Assembly (NCBI RefSeq): GCF_900176485.1
Contig: NZ_FWYD01000004.1
Span: 62,001-126,000, forward strand
DNA: 64,000 nt
DNA from: Primorskyibacter flagellatus
GTDB taxonomy: Bacteria; Pseudomonadota; Alphaproteobacteria; Rhodobacterales; Rhodobacteraceae
Direction: 5' to 3'
Below the pieces are notes generated by a model that saw only the letters and a program-made list of their open reading frames with translations, was not told where the DNA came from and ran no database searches. Positions 9,496 to 18,262 of this stretch are shown here, in pieces. Position 1 is the first letter of the stretch; each line of letters starts with the position of its first letter. A program made the translations under genes and the position numbers.

Positions 9496-10728
9496 TCATC
9501 GATCAATCTCGCCGAAGACCACGTCCATCGTGCCGATGATCGCCGCCACATCGGCCAGTTGGTGACCGCTGGCCACATAGTCCATCGCCTGCAAATGCAG
9601 AAAGCCCGGTGCACGGATCTTGGAGCGATAGGGTTTGTTGCTGCCATCCGACACCAGATACACGCCAAACTCGCCCTTGGGCGCTTCGACGGCGGCATAA
9701 ACCTCGCCTGTGGGGACGTGAAAGCCCTCGGTATAGAGCTTGAAGTGATGAATCAGCGCCTCCATCGAGGTCTTCATCTCGCCGCGCTTGGGCGGGGTGA
9801 TCTTGCCGCGGGCCAGAATGTCGCCCTGGCCTTCGGGGGCTTGCAGCTTTGCGATCGCCTGTTTGATGATGCGCAGAGATTGGCGCATTTCTTCCATCCG
9901 CACCAGATAACGGTCAAAGCAGTCGCCATTCTTGCCGACAGGGATCTGGAAGTCGAACTCGTCGTAGCATTCATAGGGCTGGGCGCGGCGCAGATCCCAG
10001 GCAAAGCCCGACCCGCGCACCATGACGCCCGAGAATCCCCAATCCAGAATGTCCTGCTCGGAAATGATGCCAATATCGGCATTGCGCTGCTTGAAAACCC
10101 GGTTCTCGGTCAGCAGTTCGTCAATGTCGTCCAGAACTTTCGGGAACTCATCGGCCCATTCGTCAATGTCGACCAGCAGTTGTGGTGGCAGGTCCTGATG
10201 CACGCCGCCGGGACGGAAATAGGCCGCGTGCAAACGCGCACCGCAGGCCCGCTCGTAGAAGACCATCAGCTTTTCGCGTTCCTCGAAGCCCCAGAGCGGC
10301 GGCGTCAGCGCGCCCACATCCATTGCCTGCGTCGTCACGTTCAGCAGGTGGCTGAGAATACGCCCGATCTCGGAATAGAGCACCCGGATCAGACTGGCGC
10401 GGCGCGGCACCTCGACCCCGGTCAGCCGTTCGATGGCCAGACACCAGGCATGTTCCTGATTCATCGGTGCCACGTAATCCAGCCGGTCGAAATAGGGCAG
10501 GTTTTGCAGGTAGGTCCGGCTCTCCATGAGCTTTTCCGTACCCCGGTGCAGCAGGCCGATATGCGGGTCGCAGCGCTCGACGATCTCGCCGTCCAGCTCC
10601 AGCACCAACCGCAAAACACCATGCGCTGCAGGGTGTTGAGGCCCGAAGTTGATGTTGAAATTGCGGATCTTCTGCTCGCCCGACTGCGCGTCGGTGCTGC
10701 CGTCATCGAATTTGGAGCCGTCCATCAT
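9496..10728 (-). CDS. nuoD: NADH-quinone oxidoreductase subunit D
   Basis: The 49-kDa subunit of the complex I peripheral arm, which lines the quinone site next to cluster N2 in NuoB. Typical sequences are [22 protein letters not shown] near the N-terminus, [24 protein letters not shown], and the C-terminal VFGEIDR ending. The length, 410 residues, is normal. I start at ATG 10728 because AAAGGG lies 7 bases upstream; the candidate GTG two codons earlier overlaps that site. Its start overlaps the stop of a 66-codon open frame, and it sits between nuoC plus small membrane genes and nuoE. Confidence 0.97.
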   Translation of the reverse strand: MMDGSKFDDGSTDAQSGEQKIRNFNINFGPQHPAAHGVLRLVLELDGEIVERCDPHIGLLHRGTEKLMESRTYLQNLPYFDRLDYVAPMNQEHAWCLAIERLTGVEVPRRASLIRVLYSEIGRILSHLLNVTTQAMDVGALTPPLWGFEEREKLMVFYERACGARLHAAYFRPGGVHQDLPPQLLVDIDEWADEFPKVLDDIDELLTENRVFKQRNADIGIISEQDILDWGFSGVMVRGSGFAWDLRRAQPYECYDEFDFQIPVGKNGDCFDRYLVRMEEMRQSLRIIKQAIAKLQAPEGQGDILARGKITPPKRGEMKTSMEALIHHFKLYTEGFHVPTGEVYAAVEAPKGEFGVYLVSDGSNKPYRSKIRAPGFLHLQAMDYVASGHQLADVAAIIGTMDVVFGEIDR

Positions 10729-10925
10729 GAACACACCCTTTCGTTTGTGAACCTATGCACATTTCGTAAACGTCGGCAGTCGCCATAAAAATCAAAAGGT
10801 TGGGATGTCACTTGAACCTGAGAACACTTCGTATTCGCCAACAGATTTTTTAAAAAAGGCAGAGATCCGGCCAACAGCAGCCCAGCGACCAGTAACTCCA
10901 GAACCTCAGTCAGAAACGGGATCAT
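10725..10925 (-). CDS. Possible 66-residue membrane peptide ahead of nuoD
   Basis: An open frame starting ATG at 10925, one base after the stop of the 57-residue membrane protein, and ending in a TGA that overlaps the nuoD ATG. The N-terminal third is a hydrophobic helix ([21 protein letters not shown]); the rest looks unlike a conserved protein and the DNA there is AT-richer than its surroundings. The tight coupling at both ends supports translation, while the composition of the second half argues for a decayed or lineage-specific gene. I do not recognise it. Confidence 0.4.
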   Translation of the reverse strand: MIPFLTEVLELLVAGLLLAGSLPFLKNLLANTKCSQVQVTSQPFDFYGDCRRLRNVHRFTNERVCS

Positions 10926-10926
10926 C

Positions 10927-11100
10927 TCAACGCTTCTCCAACTCTTGCAGCTTCACGCCCATCCACCACAGCAGCGCAATCGTGCCGAGGGGGACAAGAC
11001 AGGCCGCTGCCCAGTATTTATTTATGCCGAAGAACGGCAGCAGCTTGACCATCGGAATGGCCGTCAATGCCGACAGAACAAGCCACCAGAAACCGCCCAT
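10927..11100 (-). CDS. 57-residue two-helix membrane protein overlapping nuoC
   Basis: A short gene in the nuo operon. Its ATG at 11100 overlaps the nuoC stop (TAATG), which implies translational coupling. The 57-residue product starts [20 protein letters not shown], has two hydrophobic helices (about 4-24 and 31-47), and ends with a charged tail (VKLQELEKR). The overall shape is that of a small inner-membrane subunit or accessory protein. No family is recognised. The clean hydrophobic pattern, charged tail and overlap make a real gene likely, unlike the 66-codon frame that follows. Confidence 0.65.
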   Translation of the reverse strand: MGGFWWLVLSALTAIPMVKLLPFFGINKYWAAACLVPLGTIALLWWMGVKLQELEKR

Positions 11101-11708
11101 TACTTCGCCTCTTCCTGCTTTTCATCGCCCGGCAGAATGTAATGCGCGCCTTCCCAAGGGGACATGAAATCAAACTGACGATATTCCTGCACAAGGCTGA
11201 CCGGCTCGTAGACGACGCGCTTCTTCGACTCGTCGTAGCGCACTTCGGTATAGCCCGTGGTCGGAAAATCCTTGCGCAGCGGATAGCCCCGAAACCCATA
11301 GTCGGTCAGGATGCGCCGCAGGTCCGGATGACCGGAAAAGAGAATGCCGAACATGTCGAACACTTCGCGTTCGAACCAGTTGGCAGATGCATGCACATCC
11401 GTGATCGACGGCACCATCTCGTCATCGCGCACCGCGACGCGCAGGCGAATGCGGTGGTTCTGATACATCGACAGGAAGTGATAAACCACGTCAAACCGCT
11501 GCGCCCTCTCGGGATAATCAACGGCGGTGATATCAACGAGGGTCGAGAACTGGCACGTCCGGTCAGCTTTGAGAAACTCGACAAAGCCGACGATGTTGGC
11601 GCGGGCCACATCCACGGTCAATTCATCAAAGCTCACATCCCAGGACAGCACGCAATCGGGGCGCTTGATCTCGATATGGGTGCCAAGCTCTTGCAGGGCG
11701 GTGGTCAT
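11100..11708 (-). CDS. nuoC: NADH-quinone oxidoreductase subunit C
   Basis: The 30-kDa subunit of the complex I peripheral arm, which packs on NuoD. Signature residues are in [37 protein letters not shown] near residues 115-150, the family's most conserved stretch. It has 202 residues, normal for separate NuoC proteins; it is not fused to NuoD here. The ATG at 11708 overlaps the stop of a 21-codon open frame that bridges it to nuoB (TGATG). Its own stop overlaps the next small gene (TAATG). Confidence 0.97.
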   Translation of the reverse strand: MTTALQELGTHIEIKRPDCVLSWDVSFDELTVDVARANIVGFVEFLKADRTCQFSTLVDITAVDYPERAQRFDVVYHFLSMYQNHRIRLRVAVRDDEMVPSITDVHASANWFEREVFDMFGILFSGHPDLRRILTDYGFRGYPLRKDFPTTGYTEVRYDESKKRVVYEPVSLVQEYRQFDFMSPWEGAHYILPGDEKQEEAK

Positions 11709-11773
11709 CAGAATGCCTCCGGTGCTGAAAGGTATTTGCCGCAGCGGGCGCTGAATGCGGATGTCGAAATCAT
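11708..11773 (-). CDS. Possible 21-codon bridge peptide between nuoB and nuoC
   Basis: The 61-base space between nuoB and nuoC is exactly filled by a frame of 21 codons. Its ATG overlaps the nuoB stop (ATGA at 11773-11770) and its TGA overlaps the nuoC ATG (TGATG). The product would be [21 protein letters not shown]. It may serve only to hand ribosomes from nuoB to nuoC, with no function for the peptide itself. I see no separate strong ribosome site. Chance is possible for so short a frame, but the double overlap is notable. Confidence 0.35.
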   Translation of the reverse strand: MISTSAFSARCGKYLSAPEAF

Positions 11774-12387
11774 CGCATGATCGTCCCGGTCCGGCGGATC
11801 TTTTTCTGCAAGGCCATCACGCCATATAGCAGCGCCTCTGCGGTTGGCGGGCAGCCGGGCACATAGACATCCACCGGCACGATCCGGTCGCAGCCCCGCA
11901 CCACGGAATAGCTGTAGTGATAATAGCCGCCGCCATTGGCGCAGGACCCCATGGAGATCACATAACGCGGCTCCGGCATCTGGTCGTAAACCTTGCGCAG
12001 CGCGGGTGCCATCTTGTTGGTCAGCGTGCCCGCAACGATCATCAGGTCCGACTGGCGCGGAGAGGCGCGTGGCGCGGTGCCAAAACGCTCAAGGTCGTAG
12101 CGCGGCATTGCCGTATGCATCATTTCAACAGCGCAGCACGCCAGCCCGAACGTCATCCAGTGCAGCGATCCGGTACGCGCCCAGTTGATGATGTCCTCGG
12201 TCGAGGTCAGCAGAAACCCTTTATCCTGAAGCTCTGCGTTCAGGGCCTGGGTCGCGACCTCGTTATCGCCACCGGCGGTATTGTTGCCGTAAGGAGCCAG
12301 CGCGGAGGGTCCGGATTTGATGCGGTCCGCCTGTTTGCCGTCGCCCTGCACCTCCGTGACAAGCGGCTTGTCGTCGGTCACTCCCAT
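11770..12387 (-). CDS. nuoB: NADH-quinone oxidoreductase subunit B
   Basis: The subunit carrying the terminal [4Fe-4S] cluster N2, which reduces quinone. The ligands are visible as Cys84-Cys85 (LACCAVEM), Cys149 (MGSCANGGG) and Cys179 (VPGCPPTAE). An N-terminal extension of about 50 variable residues precedes the conserved core. I start at ATG 12387, 7 bases after AAGGGAG, giving 205 residues; a start at 12408 would place the ribosome site inside the gene. It overlaps the end of nuoA by 10 bases. Confidence 0.96.
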   Translation of the reverse strand: MGVTDDKPLVTEVQGDGKQADRIKSGPSALAPYGNNTAGGDNEVATQALNAELQDKGFLLTSTEDIINWARTGSLHWMTFGLACCAVEMMHTAMPRYDLERFGTAPRASPRQSDLMIVAGTLTNKMAPALRKVYDQMPEPRYVISMGSCANGGGYYHYSYSVVRGCDRIVPVDVYVPGCPPTAEALLYGVMALQKKIRRTGTIMR

Positions 12388-12743
12388 TCCAGGGCTCCCT
12401 TTTTCCATTCATAGGCAAAGCCGATGGTCAGCACGCCCAGAAATACCATCATCGACCAGAAGCCTGTCATGCTCACATCCTTGAAGGCCACGGCCCAGGG
12501 AAAGAGAAAGGCTATTTCCAGATCGAAGATGATGAACAGAATGGCCACAAGATAGAATCGGACATCGAATTTCATCCGCGCGTCATCGAAGGCGTTGAAG
12601 CCACATTCATAGGCCGACACCTTCTCGGGGTCCGGGTTGCGCACGGCCAGAACCACCGCAGCAAGAATGAGCACAAGGCCAAGTCCGATCGCTATGGCCA
12701 TAAAAACGAGAATGGGGAGGTACTCCCTCAGCATCTCTTCCAT
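12378..12743 (-). CDS. nuoA: NADH-quinone oxidoreductase subunit A
   Basis: A small membrane subunit of complex I (ND3 family) near the quinone chamber. It has 121 residues and three helices, with the family motif [43 protein letters not shown] in residues 40-85 presented in separate blocks here (YECGF; FDVRFY; DLEIAF). It is the first gene of the nuo operon; the ATG at 12743 follows AAAGGAGCCTGTCAC, a strong ribosome site. A sigma70-like promoter lies about 65 bases upstream. Confidence 0.97.
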   Translation of the reverse strand: MEEMLREYLPILVFMAIAIGLGLVLILAAVVLAVRNPDPEKVSAYECGFNAFDDARMKFDVRFYLVAILFIIFDLEIAFLFPWAVAFKDVSMTGFWSMMVFLGVLTIGFAYEWKKGALEWE

Positions 12744-12806
12744 GTGACAGGCTCCTTTCAGGTCGCGCCGCAGCGCGCCTTCGCAAGACGGTATGGGCTA
12801 GAGCAG

Positions 12807-12835
12807 GTTCTAGCCCCGGCACCGGTCAGGGTCAA
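12807..12835 (-). promoter_or_regulatory. Probable sigma70-type promoter of the nuo operon
   Basis: On the minus strand, TTGACC (12835-12830) is followed after exactly 17 bases by TAGAAC (12812-12807), about 65 bases ahead of the nuoA ATG. This fits an alphaproteobacterial housekeeping promoter with a strong -35 box. It is the only good match in the space between the mccA end and nuoA. Called by eye only. Confidence 0.6.
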
Positions 12836-12885
12836 CCGCGGGCACATATATTCACGGCACCGAAACGAATTTGAATTTCATCGAC

Positions 12886-13035
12886 TTAGGCCAAGAAATC
12901 GCGGCCAGACAACATCGGTTGCGGCAAATTGTCAGCCAGACCGCGAAATCGCCGCGCAGCGTCGGGGTCGCATTGCTCCGGCTGCACGCACATTCCCGCA
13001 GGGCTGACCAACGCGCTGGCCCAGACGTAAACCAC
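12886..13035 (-). CDS. Possible 49-residue protein downstream of mccA
   Basis: Downstream of mccA on the same strand is an open frame beginning GTG at 13035 (GGA lies 7 bases before it) and ending TAA at 12886. The product begins VVYVWASALVSPAGMC and continues CDPDAARRFRGLADNLPQ, with a protein-like composition and two cysteines. I do not recognise it. In many Roseobacter relatives other leucine-degradation genes follow mccA; this could be a small neighbour of that cluster, or a remnant left when those genes were lost or moved. The rest of the 374-base space holds only the nuo promoter. Confidence 0.35.
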   Translation of the reverse strand: MVYVWASALVSPAGMCVQPEQCDPDAARRFRGLADNLPQPMLSGRDFLA

Positions 13036-13117
13036 GCGTTTGTCCGGTCACACCATTGCCGGTGCCGACGCTTGGCATCGCGTCAATCAGCCCTGCGCGA
13101 CCTCGCGGCAAGCGATG

Positions 13118-15070
13118 TCAAACTTCTGGCGCGTCGGTTTCCTCTTCAAGCCGGATCACCGCGGCACCTGCCGCGACCTGATCCCCCTCGGCGACCAGCA
13201 CCTCCGCAACGATACCGTCGCGCGGTGCCTGCAAGGCGTGTTCCATCTTCATCGCCTCCAGCACAGCAAGACGATCACCTCTGGTCACCGCCTCGCCGAC
13301 ACGGGCCGTAACCATCCGGACCAATCCCGGCATCGGCGCCTCGACCAGATCACTGCCACCCGACGCATCCAGCGCCCGTTCCAGCGGATCGACCATCGTA
13401 AACCGCTGGCCATAATCGGCAAATACGGTGACGTCGTGCCCGGTGGTGATACAACCATGCCCGGCCTGACCGTCAAAGCGCCACTGCCCATCGACGCGCG
13501 TGGCAAGGATTTGGGATCCGTTCACCGTCACCCTGCGTTGATCCCGTGACAGGACCTCGACTGTCGCCGCATGCGCGGTCTCGCCTTGCTCCAGGTCGAA
13601 CTTGCGGTCGACCGGCGTCCAAAGATGCACACCCTGGACGGCATCGCCCGGCCCCAACAAGCCAAGCAAGGCCAGCGCCGCTTCGGCCACGACGGCATCT
13701 GACACTTCGGGCACGGCGGTCAGCGCGTCGATGTCTCGCGCGATCAGCCCGGTATCGACCTCTCCGGCCGCAAATCCCGCATGACGCGCCAGACGTCCCA
13801 GAAACGCGAGGTTGGTCACTGTCCCGGCGACTTCGCAAGTCTCGATGGCGCGGGCCAGACGTTTCAGCGCCACGTCCCGAGTCGGACCATGCACAATCAG
13901 TTTTGCAATCATCGGATCATACCAGGGGCTGATCTCGTCCCCTGCCCGGACACCGCTGTCAGCGCGCACGCCTTCCGGAAATTTCAGATGCGACAAACGT
14001 CCCGTCGCGGGCAAGAAGCCTTTGGGAACATCTTCAGCATAAAGCCGTGCCTCGAAGGCGTGGCCGTTGATGCGCAAGTCCTCTTGCCGGGCGGGCAATG
14101 GCTCGCCAGCGGCAACACGGATCTGCCATTCCACCAGATCGACACCGGTGATCGCCTCTGTCACCGGATGCTCGACCTGAAGACGCGTGTTCATCTCCAT
14201 GAACCAGAACCCGTCAGACCGAAGCCCGCCCGAGCCGTCCACGATGAACTCCACCGTACCCGCCCCGGAATAGCCGATGGCCTCGGCCGCGCGGACCGCC
14301 GCCTCGCCCATCGCGGCGCGCATCTGGGGTGTCATGCCGGGGGCTGGCGCTTCTTCGATCACCTTCTGATGGCGGCGCTGCAACGAACAATCCCGTTCGA
14401 ACAGATGCACCGCGCGGTTGCCGTCGCCAAACACCTGCACTTCGATATGCCGGGGCTGTTGCACGAATTTTTCCACCAGCACGGCATCGTTTCCAAACGC
14501 GCCACGCGCCTCGGATTGTGCACTGGCCAGGGCGTCGGCGAATTCCTCGGGCCGCTCGACAAGGCGCATGCCTTTGCCCCCGCCGCCCGCCACGGCCTTG
14601 ATCATCACAGGATAGCCGATCCGCTCCGCCTCCTGCGCCAGACGCGCGGGATCCTGATCCTCACCGTGATAGCCCGGAACGACCGGCACACCTGCCTTTT
14701 CCATCAGCGCCTTGGCCGCATCCTTCAGCCCCATAGCCCGGATCGCCTTTGCGGATGGACCGATAAAGGTCAGCCCCGCCGCCTCTACCGCCTCGACGAA
14801 ATCCGGGTTCTCGGACAGAAAGCCATAGCCCGGATGGATCGCCTGCGCGCCCGTCGCCTCTGCCGCCGCGATGATGGCATCCCCGCGCAGATAGCTGTCA
14901 GCCGGGGCCGCCCCGCCCAAGCTAATGGCCGTATCGGCCATCGCCACATGCGCAGCCCCCGCATCCACATCAGAATGTACCGCCACGCAGCGAAGCCCCA
15001 TGGCTTGCGCCGAGCGTATCACCCGGCAGGCAATCTCGCCCCGGTTGGCAATCAGGATCGTGTCGAACAT
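13118..15070 (-). CDS. mccA: Methylcrotonyl-CoA carboxylase, biotin-containing alpha subunit
   Basis: The biotin carboxylase and biotin carrier subunit of the enzyme that carboxylates 3-methylcrotonyl-CoA in leucine breakdown. From the N-terminus it has the biotin carboxylase fold (MFDTILIANRGEIACRVIRSA), the ATP-grasp glycine loop KAVAGGGGKGMR near residue 160, the FMEMNTRLQVEHPVTE signature near 285, a linker, and the biotinyl domain with the acceptor lysine in EAMKMEH near residue 615. The ATG at 15070 after GGAGGAAATGCG gives 650 residues. The choice of methylcrotonyl rather than another acyl-CoA rests on the ivd and mccB neighbours. Confidence 0.93.
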   Translation of the reverse strand: MFDTILIANRGEIACRVIRSAQAMGLRCVAVHSDVDAGAAHVAMADTAISLGGAAPADSYLRGDAIIAAAEATGAQAIHPGYGFLSENPDFVEAVEAAGLTFIGPSAKAIRAMGLKDAAKALMEKAGVPVVPGYHGEDQDPARLAQEAERIGYPVMIKAVAGGGGKGMRLVERPEEFADALASAQSEARGAFGNDAVLVEKFVQQPRHIEVQVFGDGNRAVHLFERDCSLQRRHQKVIEEAPAPGMTPQMRAAMGEAAVRAAEAIGYSGAGTVEFIVDGSGGLRSDGFWFMEMNTRLQVEHPVTEAITGVDLVEWQIRVAAGEPLPARQEDLRINGHAFEARLYAEDVPKGFLPATGRLSHLKFPEGVRADSGVRAGDEISPWYDPMIAKLIVHGPTRDVALKRLARAIETCEVAGTVTNLAFLGRLARHAGFAAGEVDTGLIARDIDALTAVPEVSDAVVAEAALALLGLLGPGDAVQGVHLWTPVDRKFDLEQGETAHAATVEVLSRDQRRVTVNGSQILATRVDGQWRFDGQAGHGCITTGHDVTVFADYGQRFTMVDPLERALDASGGSDLVEAPMPGLVRMVTARVGEAVTRGDRLAVLEAMKMEHALQAPRDGIVAEVLVAEGDQVAAGAAVIRLEEETDAPEV

Positions 15071-15201
15071 CGCATTTCCTCCGCGCGCTTCACGCATGTT
15101 GTCTTTTCATACCGCCAGAACACAGGTTGCCCCACCCGTCGCCCGGCGATCCGTCCCGCAACGTTCTGCCCAACAGGAGCGGCACAGACCGACCGGGCAA
15201 A

Positions 15202-15250
15202 GCCCCGGCACGGGCGCGGGGTGGGCGGGTGGGCGCGCCCGTGCCGGGGC
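15202..15250. promoter_or_regulatory. 17-bp perfect hairpin with G-rich loop between mccB and mccA
   Basis: Arms 15202-15218 and 15234-15250 are perfect reverse complements (17 bp, all but two pairs G-C). The 15-base loop reads GGGTGGGCGGGTGGG on the plus strand, which is an exact G3-N1 four-run quadruplex motif; the minus-strand transcript would carry the C-rich complement. It lies in the 195-base gap between mccB and mccA. No T-run follows, so it is not a standard terminator; it may stabilise or process the mRNA, or pause polymerase. Confidence 0.7.
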
Positions 15251-15265
15251 GACGGGTGCCACCGC

Positions 15266-16873
15266 TCACATCCGGAAGACACCAAAGCGCGTCTCCTCGA
15301 TCGGTGCATTCAGCGCCGCCGAAAGCGACAGCGCCAGTATATCGCGCGTCTTGCGCGGATCGATGCAGCCGTCATCCCAAAGCCGCGCCGAGGCATAAAG
15401 CGGATGCGCCTGGCGCTCGAACATCTCGACTGTCGGGCGCTTGAATTCCGCCTCCTCCTCGGCAGACCAGGTGCCGCCCTTCCGCTCGATCCCGTCGCGT
15501 TTGACCGTGGCAAGAACGCCGGCCGCCTGTTCCCCGCCCATGACAGAGATCCGGCTGTTGGGCCAACTCCACAGGAAGCGCGGCTGATAGGCGCGCCCGG
15601 CCATGCCGTAATTGCCCGCGCCGAAGGATCCGCCGACCAGCAGCGTGATCTTGGGCACGCTTGTCGAGGCCACCGCCGTTACCATCTTGGCGCCATGCCG
15701 CGCGATACCCTCGTTTTCGTATTTCCGGCCGACCATGAATCCGGTAATATTCTGCAAGAAAACCAGCGGGATACGACGCTTCGAACACAGCTCGATGAAA
15801 TGCGAGCCCTTCTGCGCGGCCTCGGAAAACAACACGCCATTATTGGCGATGATCCCGACCTGAACGCCCATGACTTCGGCAAACCCGCAAACCAGCGTTT
15901 CTCCGAAGCGCGGCTTGAATTCATCGAACCAAGACCCGTCGACGACGCGCGCAATCACCTCGCGGATGTCATAGGGTGTTCGCAGGTCAGCAGGCACGAC
16001 ACCCAGAATCTCTGCCGGATCATAGGCCGGATCGGCCCCGCCCGGCAGCGCAAGAAACGGCGCATTCTCGGGTCCGACAAGGCTGCGCACGGCACGACGC
16101 GCCAAAGCCAGCGCATGCGCGTCATCCTCGGCCAGATAATCCGCCACGCCCGACAGCCGCGTGTGCACGTCACCGCCGCCCAGATCCTCGACCGAGACAA
16201 CCTCTCCGGTCGCGGCCTTGACCAAAGGTGGACCGGCCAGAAAAATCGTGCCCTGCTCGCGCACGATGATCGTCACATCCGACATGGCCGGCACATAGGC
16301 ACCACCCGCCGTACAGGACCCCATGACGACAGCGATCTGCGCGATGCCCTTGGCGCTCATCCGCGCCTGATTGTAGAAGATCCGTCCGAAATGGTCGCGA
16401 TCCGGAAACACCTCGTCCTGATTGGGCAGGTTCGCGCCACCGCTATCGACAAGATAGATGCAGGGCAGATGGTTTTCCTCGGCGATCTCCTGCGCGCGCA
16501 AATGTTTCTTGACGGTCATCGGATAATAGGTGCCGCCCTTCACGGTGGCATCGTTGCACACCACCATGACCTCGCGCCCCTCGACCCGGCCGATCCCGGC
16601 GATCACGCCGGCCGCAGGGGCCACGCCATCATAAAGCCCATGCGCTGCCGTCGCGCCGATCTCCAGAAACGGCGAGCCGGGATCAAGCAGGTTCGCCACC
16701 CGGTCCCGCGGTAACATCTTGCCGCGGGACAGGTGCCTTTCGCGCGCCTTTTCTCCGCCGCCTGCCGCAGCCTGTTCCGCCGCCGCACGGATAACCTCCA
16801 ACGCCTCCAGATGGCCCTTGGTATTGGCCTTGAACGCGTCCGAGGACGGGATCGCCTGGGATTGAATCTTCAT
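15266..16873 (-). CDS. mccB: Methylcrotonyl-CoA carboxylase, carboxyltransferase beta subunit
   Basis: The carboxyltransferase half of methylcrotonyl-CoA carboxylase, with two crotonase-like lobes. Visible signatures are [21 protein letters not shown] near residue 53, [19 protein letters not shown] near 132, the [14 protein letters not shown]-type oxyanion region ([11 protein letters not shown]) near 185, and the C-terminal [16 protein letters not shown] near 427. It has 535 residues, normal for the family. The ATG is at 16873. It is cotranscribed with ivd upstream and mccA downstream, which fixes the substrate as 3-methylcrotonyl-CoA with good confidence. Confidence 0.94.
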   Translation of the reverse strand: MKIQSQAIPSSDAFKANTKGHLEALEVIRAAAEQAAAGGGEKARERHLSRGKMLPRDRVANLLDPGSPFLEIGATAAHGLYDGVAPAAGVIAGIGRVEGREVMVVCNDATVKGGTYYPMTVKKHLRAQEIAEENHLPCIYLVDSGGANLPNQDEVFPDRDHFGRIFYNQARMSAKGIAQIAVVMGSCTAGGAYVPAMSDVTIIVREQGTIFLAGPPLVKAATGEVVSVEDLGGGDVHTRLSGVADYLAEDDAHALALARRAVRSLVGPENAPFLALPGGADPAYDPAEILGVVPADLRTPYDIREVIARVVDGSWFDEFKPRFGETLVCGFAEVMGVQVGIIANNGVLFSEAAQKGSHFIELCSKRRIPLVFLQNITGFMVGRKYENEGIARHGAKMVTAVASTSVPKITLLVGGSFGAGNYGMAGRAYQPRFLWSWPNSRISVMGGEQAAGVLATVKRDGIERKGGTWSAEEEAEFKRPTVEMFERQAHPLYASARLWDDGCIDPRKTRDILALSLSAALNAPIEETRFGVFRM

Positions 16874-16952
16874 GGTGCAGTCTCCGTTACGGACAGGGGC
16901 GCGAATTGAGGGACGGCCTTCCAGGCGCGGCGGCGATCATTCGTGACGACCG

Positions 16953-18116
16953 TCACCCCATCGCTCCCATCATCTCGCGGCCCACCAGCATGCGGCGGAT
17001 CTCGGACGTCCCAGCGCCGATCTCCATCAGCTTGGCGTCGCGGAACAGGCGCGCGACGGGGGCGTCTTGCAGAAAGCCCGCACCGCCCATGGCCTGCACG
17101 GCCTGATGCGACTGAACCATCGCTTGCTCGGACGCGTAAAGACAGCAGGCCGCCGCATCTTGCCGCGTCACGTCACCCCGGTCGCAGGCCTTCGCGACCT
17201 CGTAGACATACGCGCGGGCAGAGTTCATCGCGGTGTACATATCCGCGATCTTGCCCTGCATCAGCTGAAAACTGCCAATCGGTTGGCCGAACTGTTTCCG
17301 CTCTGCCATGTAGGGCATGATCTCGTCCAGACAGGCGGCCATGATACCGGTGCCGATGCCTGCAAGCACCACACGCTCATAGTCCAGCCCGGACATGAGA
17401 ACGCGCACGCCGCGACCCTCTTCGCCCAGTATGTTCTCGAACGGCACTTCCACGCCGTCAAAGATCAACTCGGCCGTGTTGGACCCCCGCATCCCAAGCT
17501 TGTCGAAATGCGGCGAGGTGCTGAACCCGGCCATCGACCTTTCGATCAGGAACGCGGTGATGCCTTTCGACCCGGCATCCGGATCGGTCTTTGCATAGAC
17601 AACAAGCGTCTCGGCATCCGGGCCATTGGTGATCCAGTATTTATTGCCGTTCAGCACAAACCGGTCATTCTTCTTCTCCGCCCGCAGCTTCATGCTGACA
17701 ACGTCGGACCCTGCCCCTGCCTCTGACATAGCCAGCGCGCCGACATGTTCGCCCGAGATCAGGCCGGGCAGGTATTTGCGCCGCTGCTCATCCGTGCCGT
17801 TCAGCTTGATCTGATTGACGCACAGATTGGAATGCGCGCCGTAAGACAGGCTGACACTGGCAGAGGCGCGGGCGATCTCTTCAACCGCGATCACATGCGC
17901 AAGGTAGCCCATGCCTGCACCGCCGTACTCTTCCGGCACGGTGATCCCCAGAAGGCCCAGATCGCCCATCTCGCGCCACAGCTCCGCCGGGAAGGTGTTG
18001 GAACTGTCGACCTCGGCCGCGATCGGCTTGACCCGCTCCTGCGCCCAGCGATGCACCATCTCGCGCAGCGCATTCACGTCCTCACCAAGATCGTATTGCA
18101 TGACAGCGTTGTACAC
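16953..18116 (-). CDS. ivd: Isovaleryl-CoA dehydrogenase
   Basis: An FAD-dependent acyl-CoA dehydrogenase that converts isovaleryl-CoA to 3-methylcrotonyl-CoA, the substrate of the downstream MccAB. Family signatures are [16 protein letters not shown] and the later QAMGGAGF. The catalytic glutamate of isovaleryl-CoA dehydrogenases is present in [11 protein letters not shown], a position distinct from most acyl-CoA dehydrogenases. I use GTG 18116, with GAGGGGAGG 5-6 bases before it, giving 387 residues; the longer frame to 18152 would run through the operator palindrome. It is the first gene of the operon. Confidence 0.94.
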   Translation of the reverse strand: MYNAVMQYDLGEDVNALREMVHRWAQERVKPIAAEVDSSNTFPAELWREMGDLGLLGITVPEEYGGAGMGYLAHVIAVEEIARASASVSLSYGAHSNLCVNQIKLNGTDEQRRKYLPGLISGEHVGALAMSEAGAGSDVVSMKLRAEKKNDRFVLNGNKYWITNGPDAETLVVYAKTDPDAGSKGITAFLIERSMAGFSTSPHFDKLGMRGSNTAELIFDGVEVPFENILGEEGRGVRVLMSGLDYERVVLAGIGTGIMAACLDEIMPYMAERKQFGQPIGSFQLMQGKIADMYTAMNSARAYVYEVAKACDRGDVTRQDAAACCLYASEQAMVQSHQAVQAMGGAGFLQDAPVARLFRDAKLMEIGAGTSEIRRMLVGREMMGAMG

Positions 18117-18136
18117 AGGCGCCTCCCCTCGCTTTA

Positions 18137-18152
18137 TTGAACACTTGTTCAA
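18137..18152. promoter_or_regulatory. Palindromic operator-like site ahead of ivd
   Basis: TTGAACA-CT-TGTTCAA is a perfect inverted repeat with 7-bp arms and a 2-base centre, 21 bases upstream of the ivd GTG. The geometry suits a dimeric regulator, for example of the TetR or MerR family; leucine-catabolism operons are often controlled by such repressors. The regulator gene is not in the window, so the identity of the protein is unknown. Confidence 0.6.
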
Positions 18153-18262
18153 ATACTACGCGTCCCGGGTCTTCCGGTCAAGCGTTCTGGTCGATCACAA
18201 GGAACCGCAACGCTGCATGGCGCGTTGGAATGCCAAACGGGAATGATGAAAGGTAAGCAGCA

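Noticed and set aside
13781-16714. A very long open frame (977 codons) on the plus strand opposite mccA and mccB.
   Set aside because: It is antisense to two conserved carboxylase genes; long antisense frames are common in GC-rich DNA, and its product has no recognisable domain.
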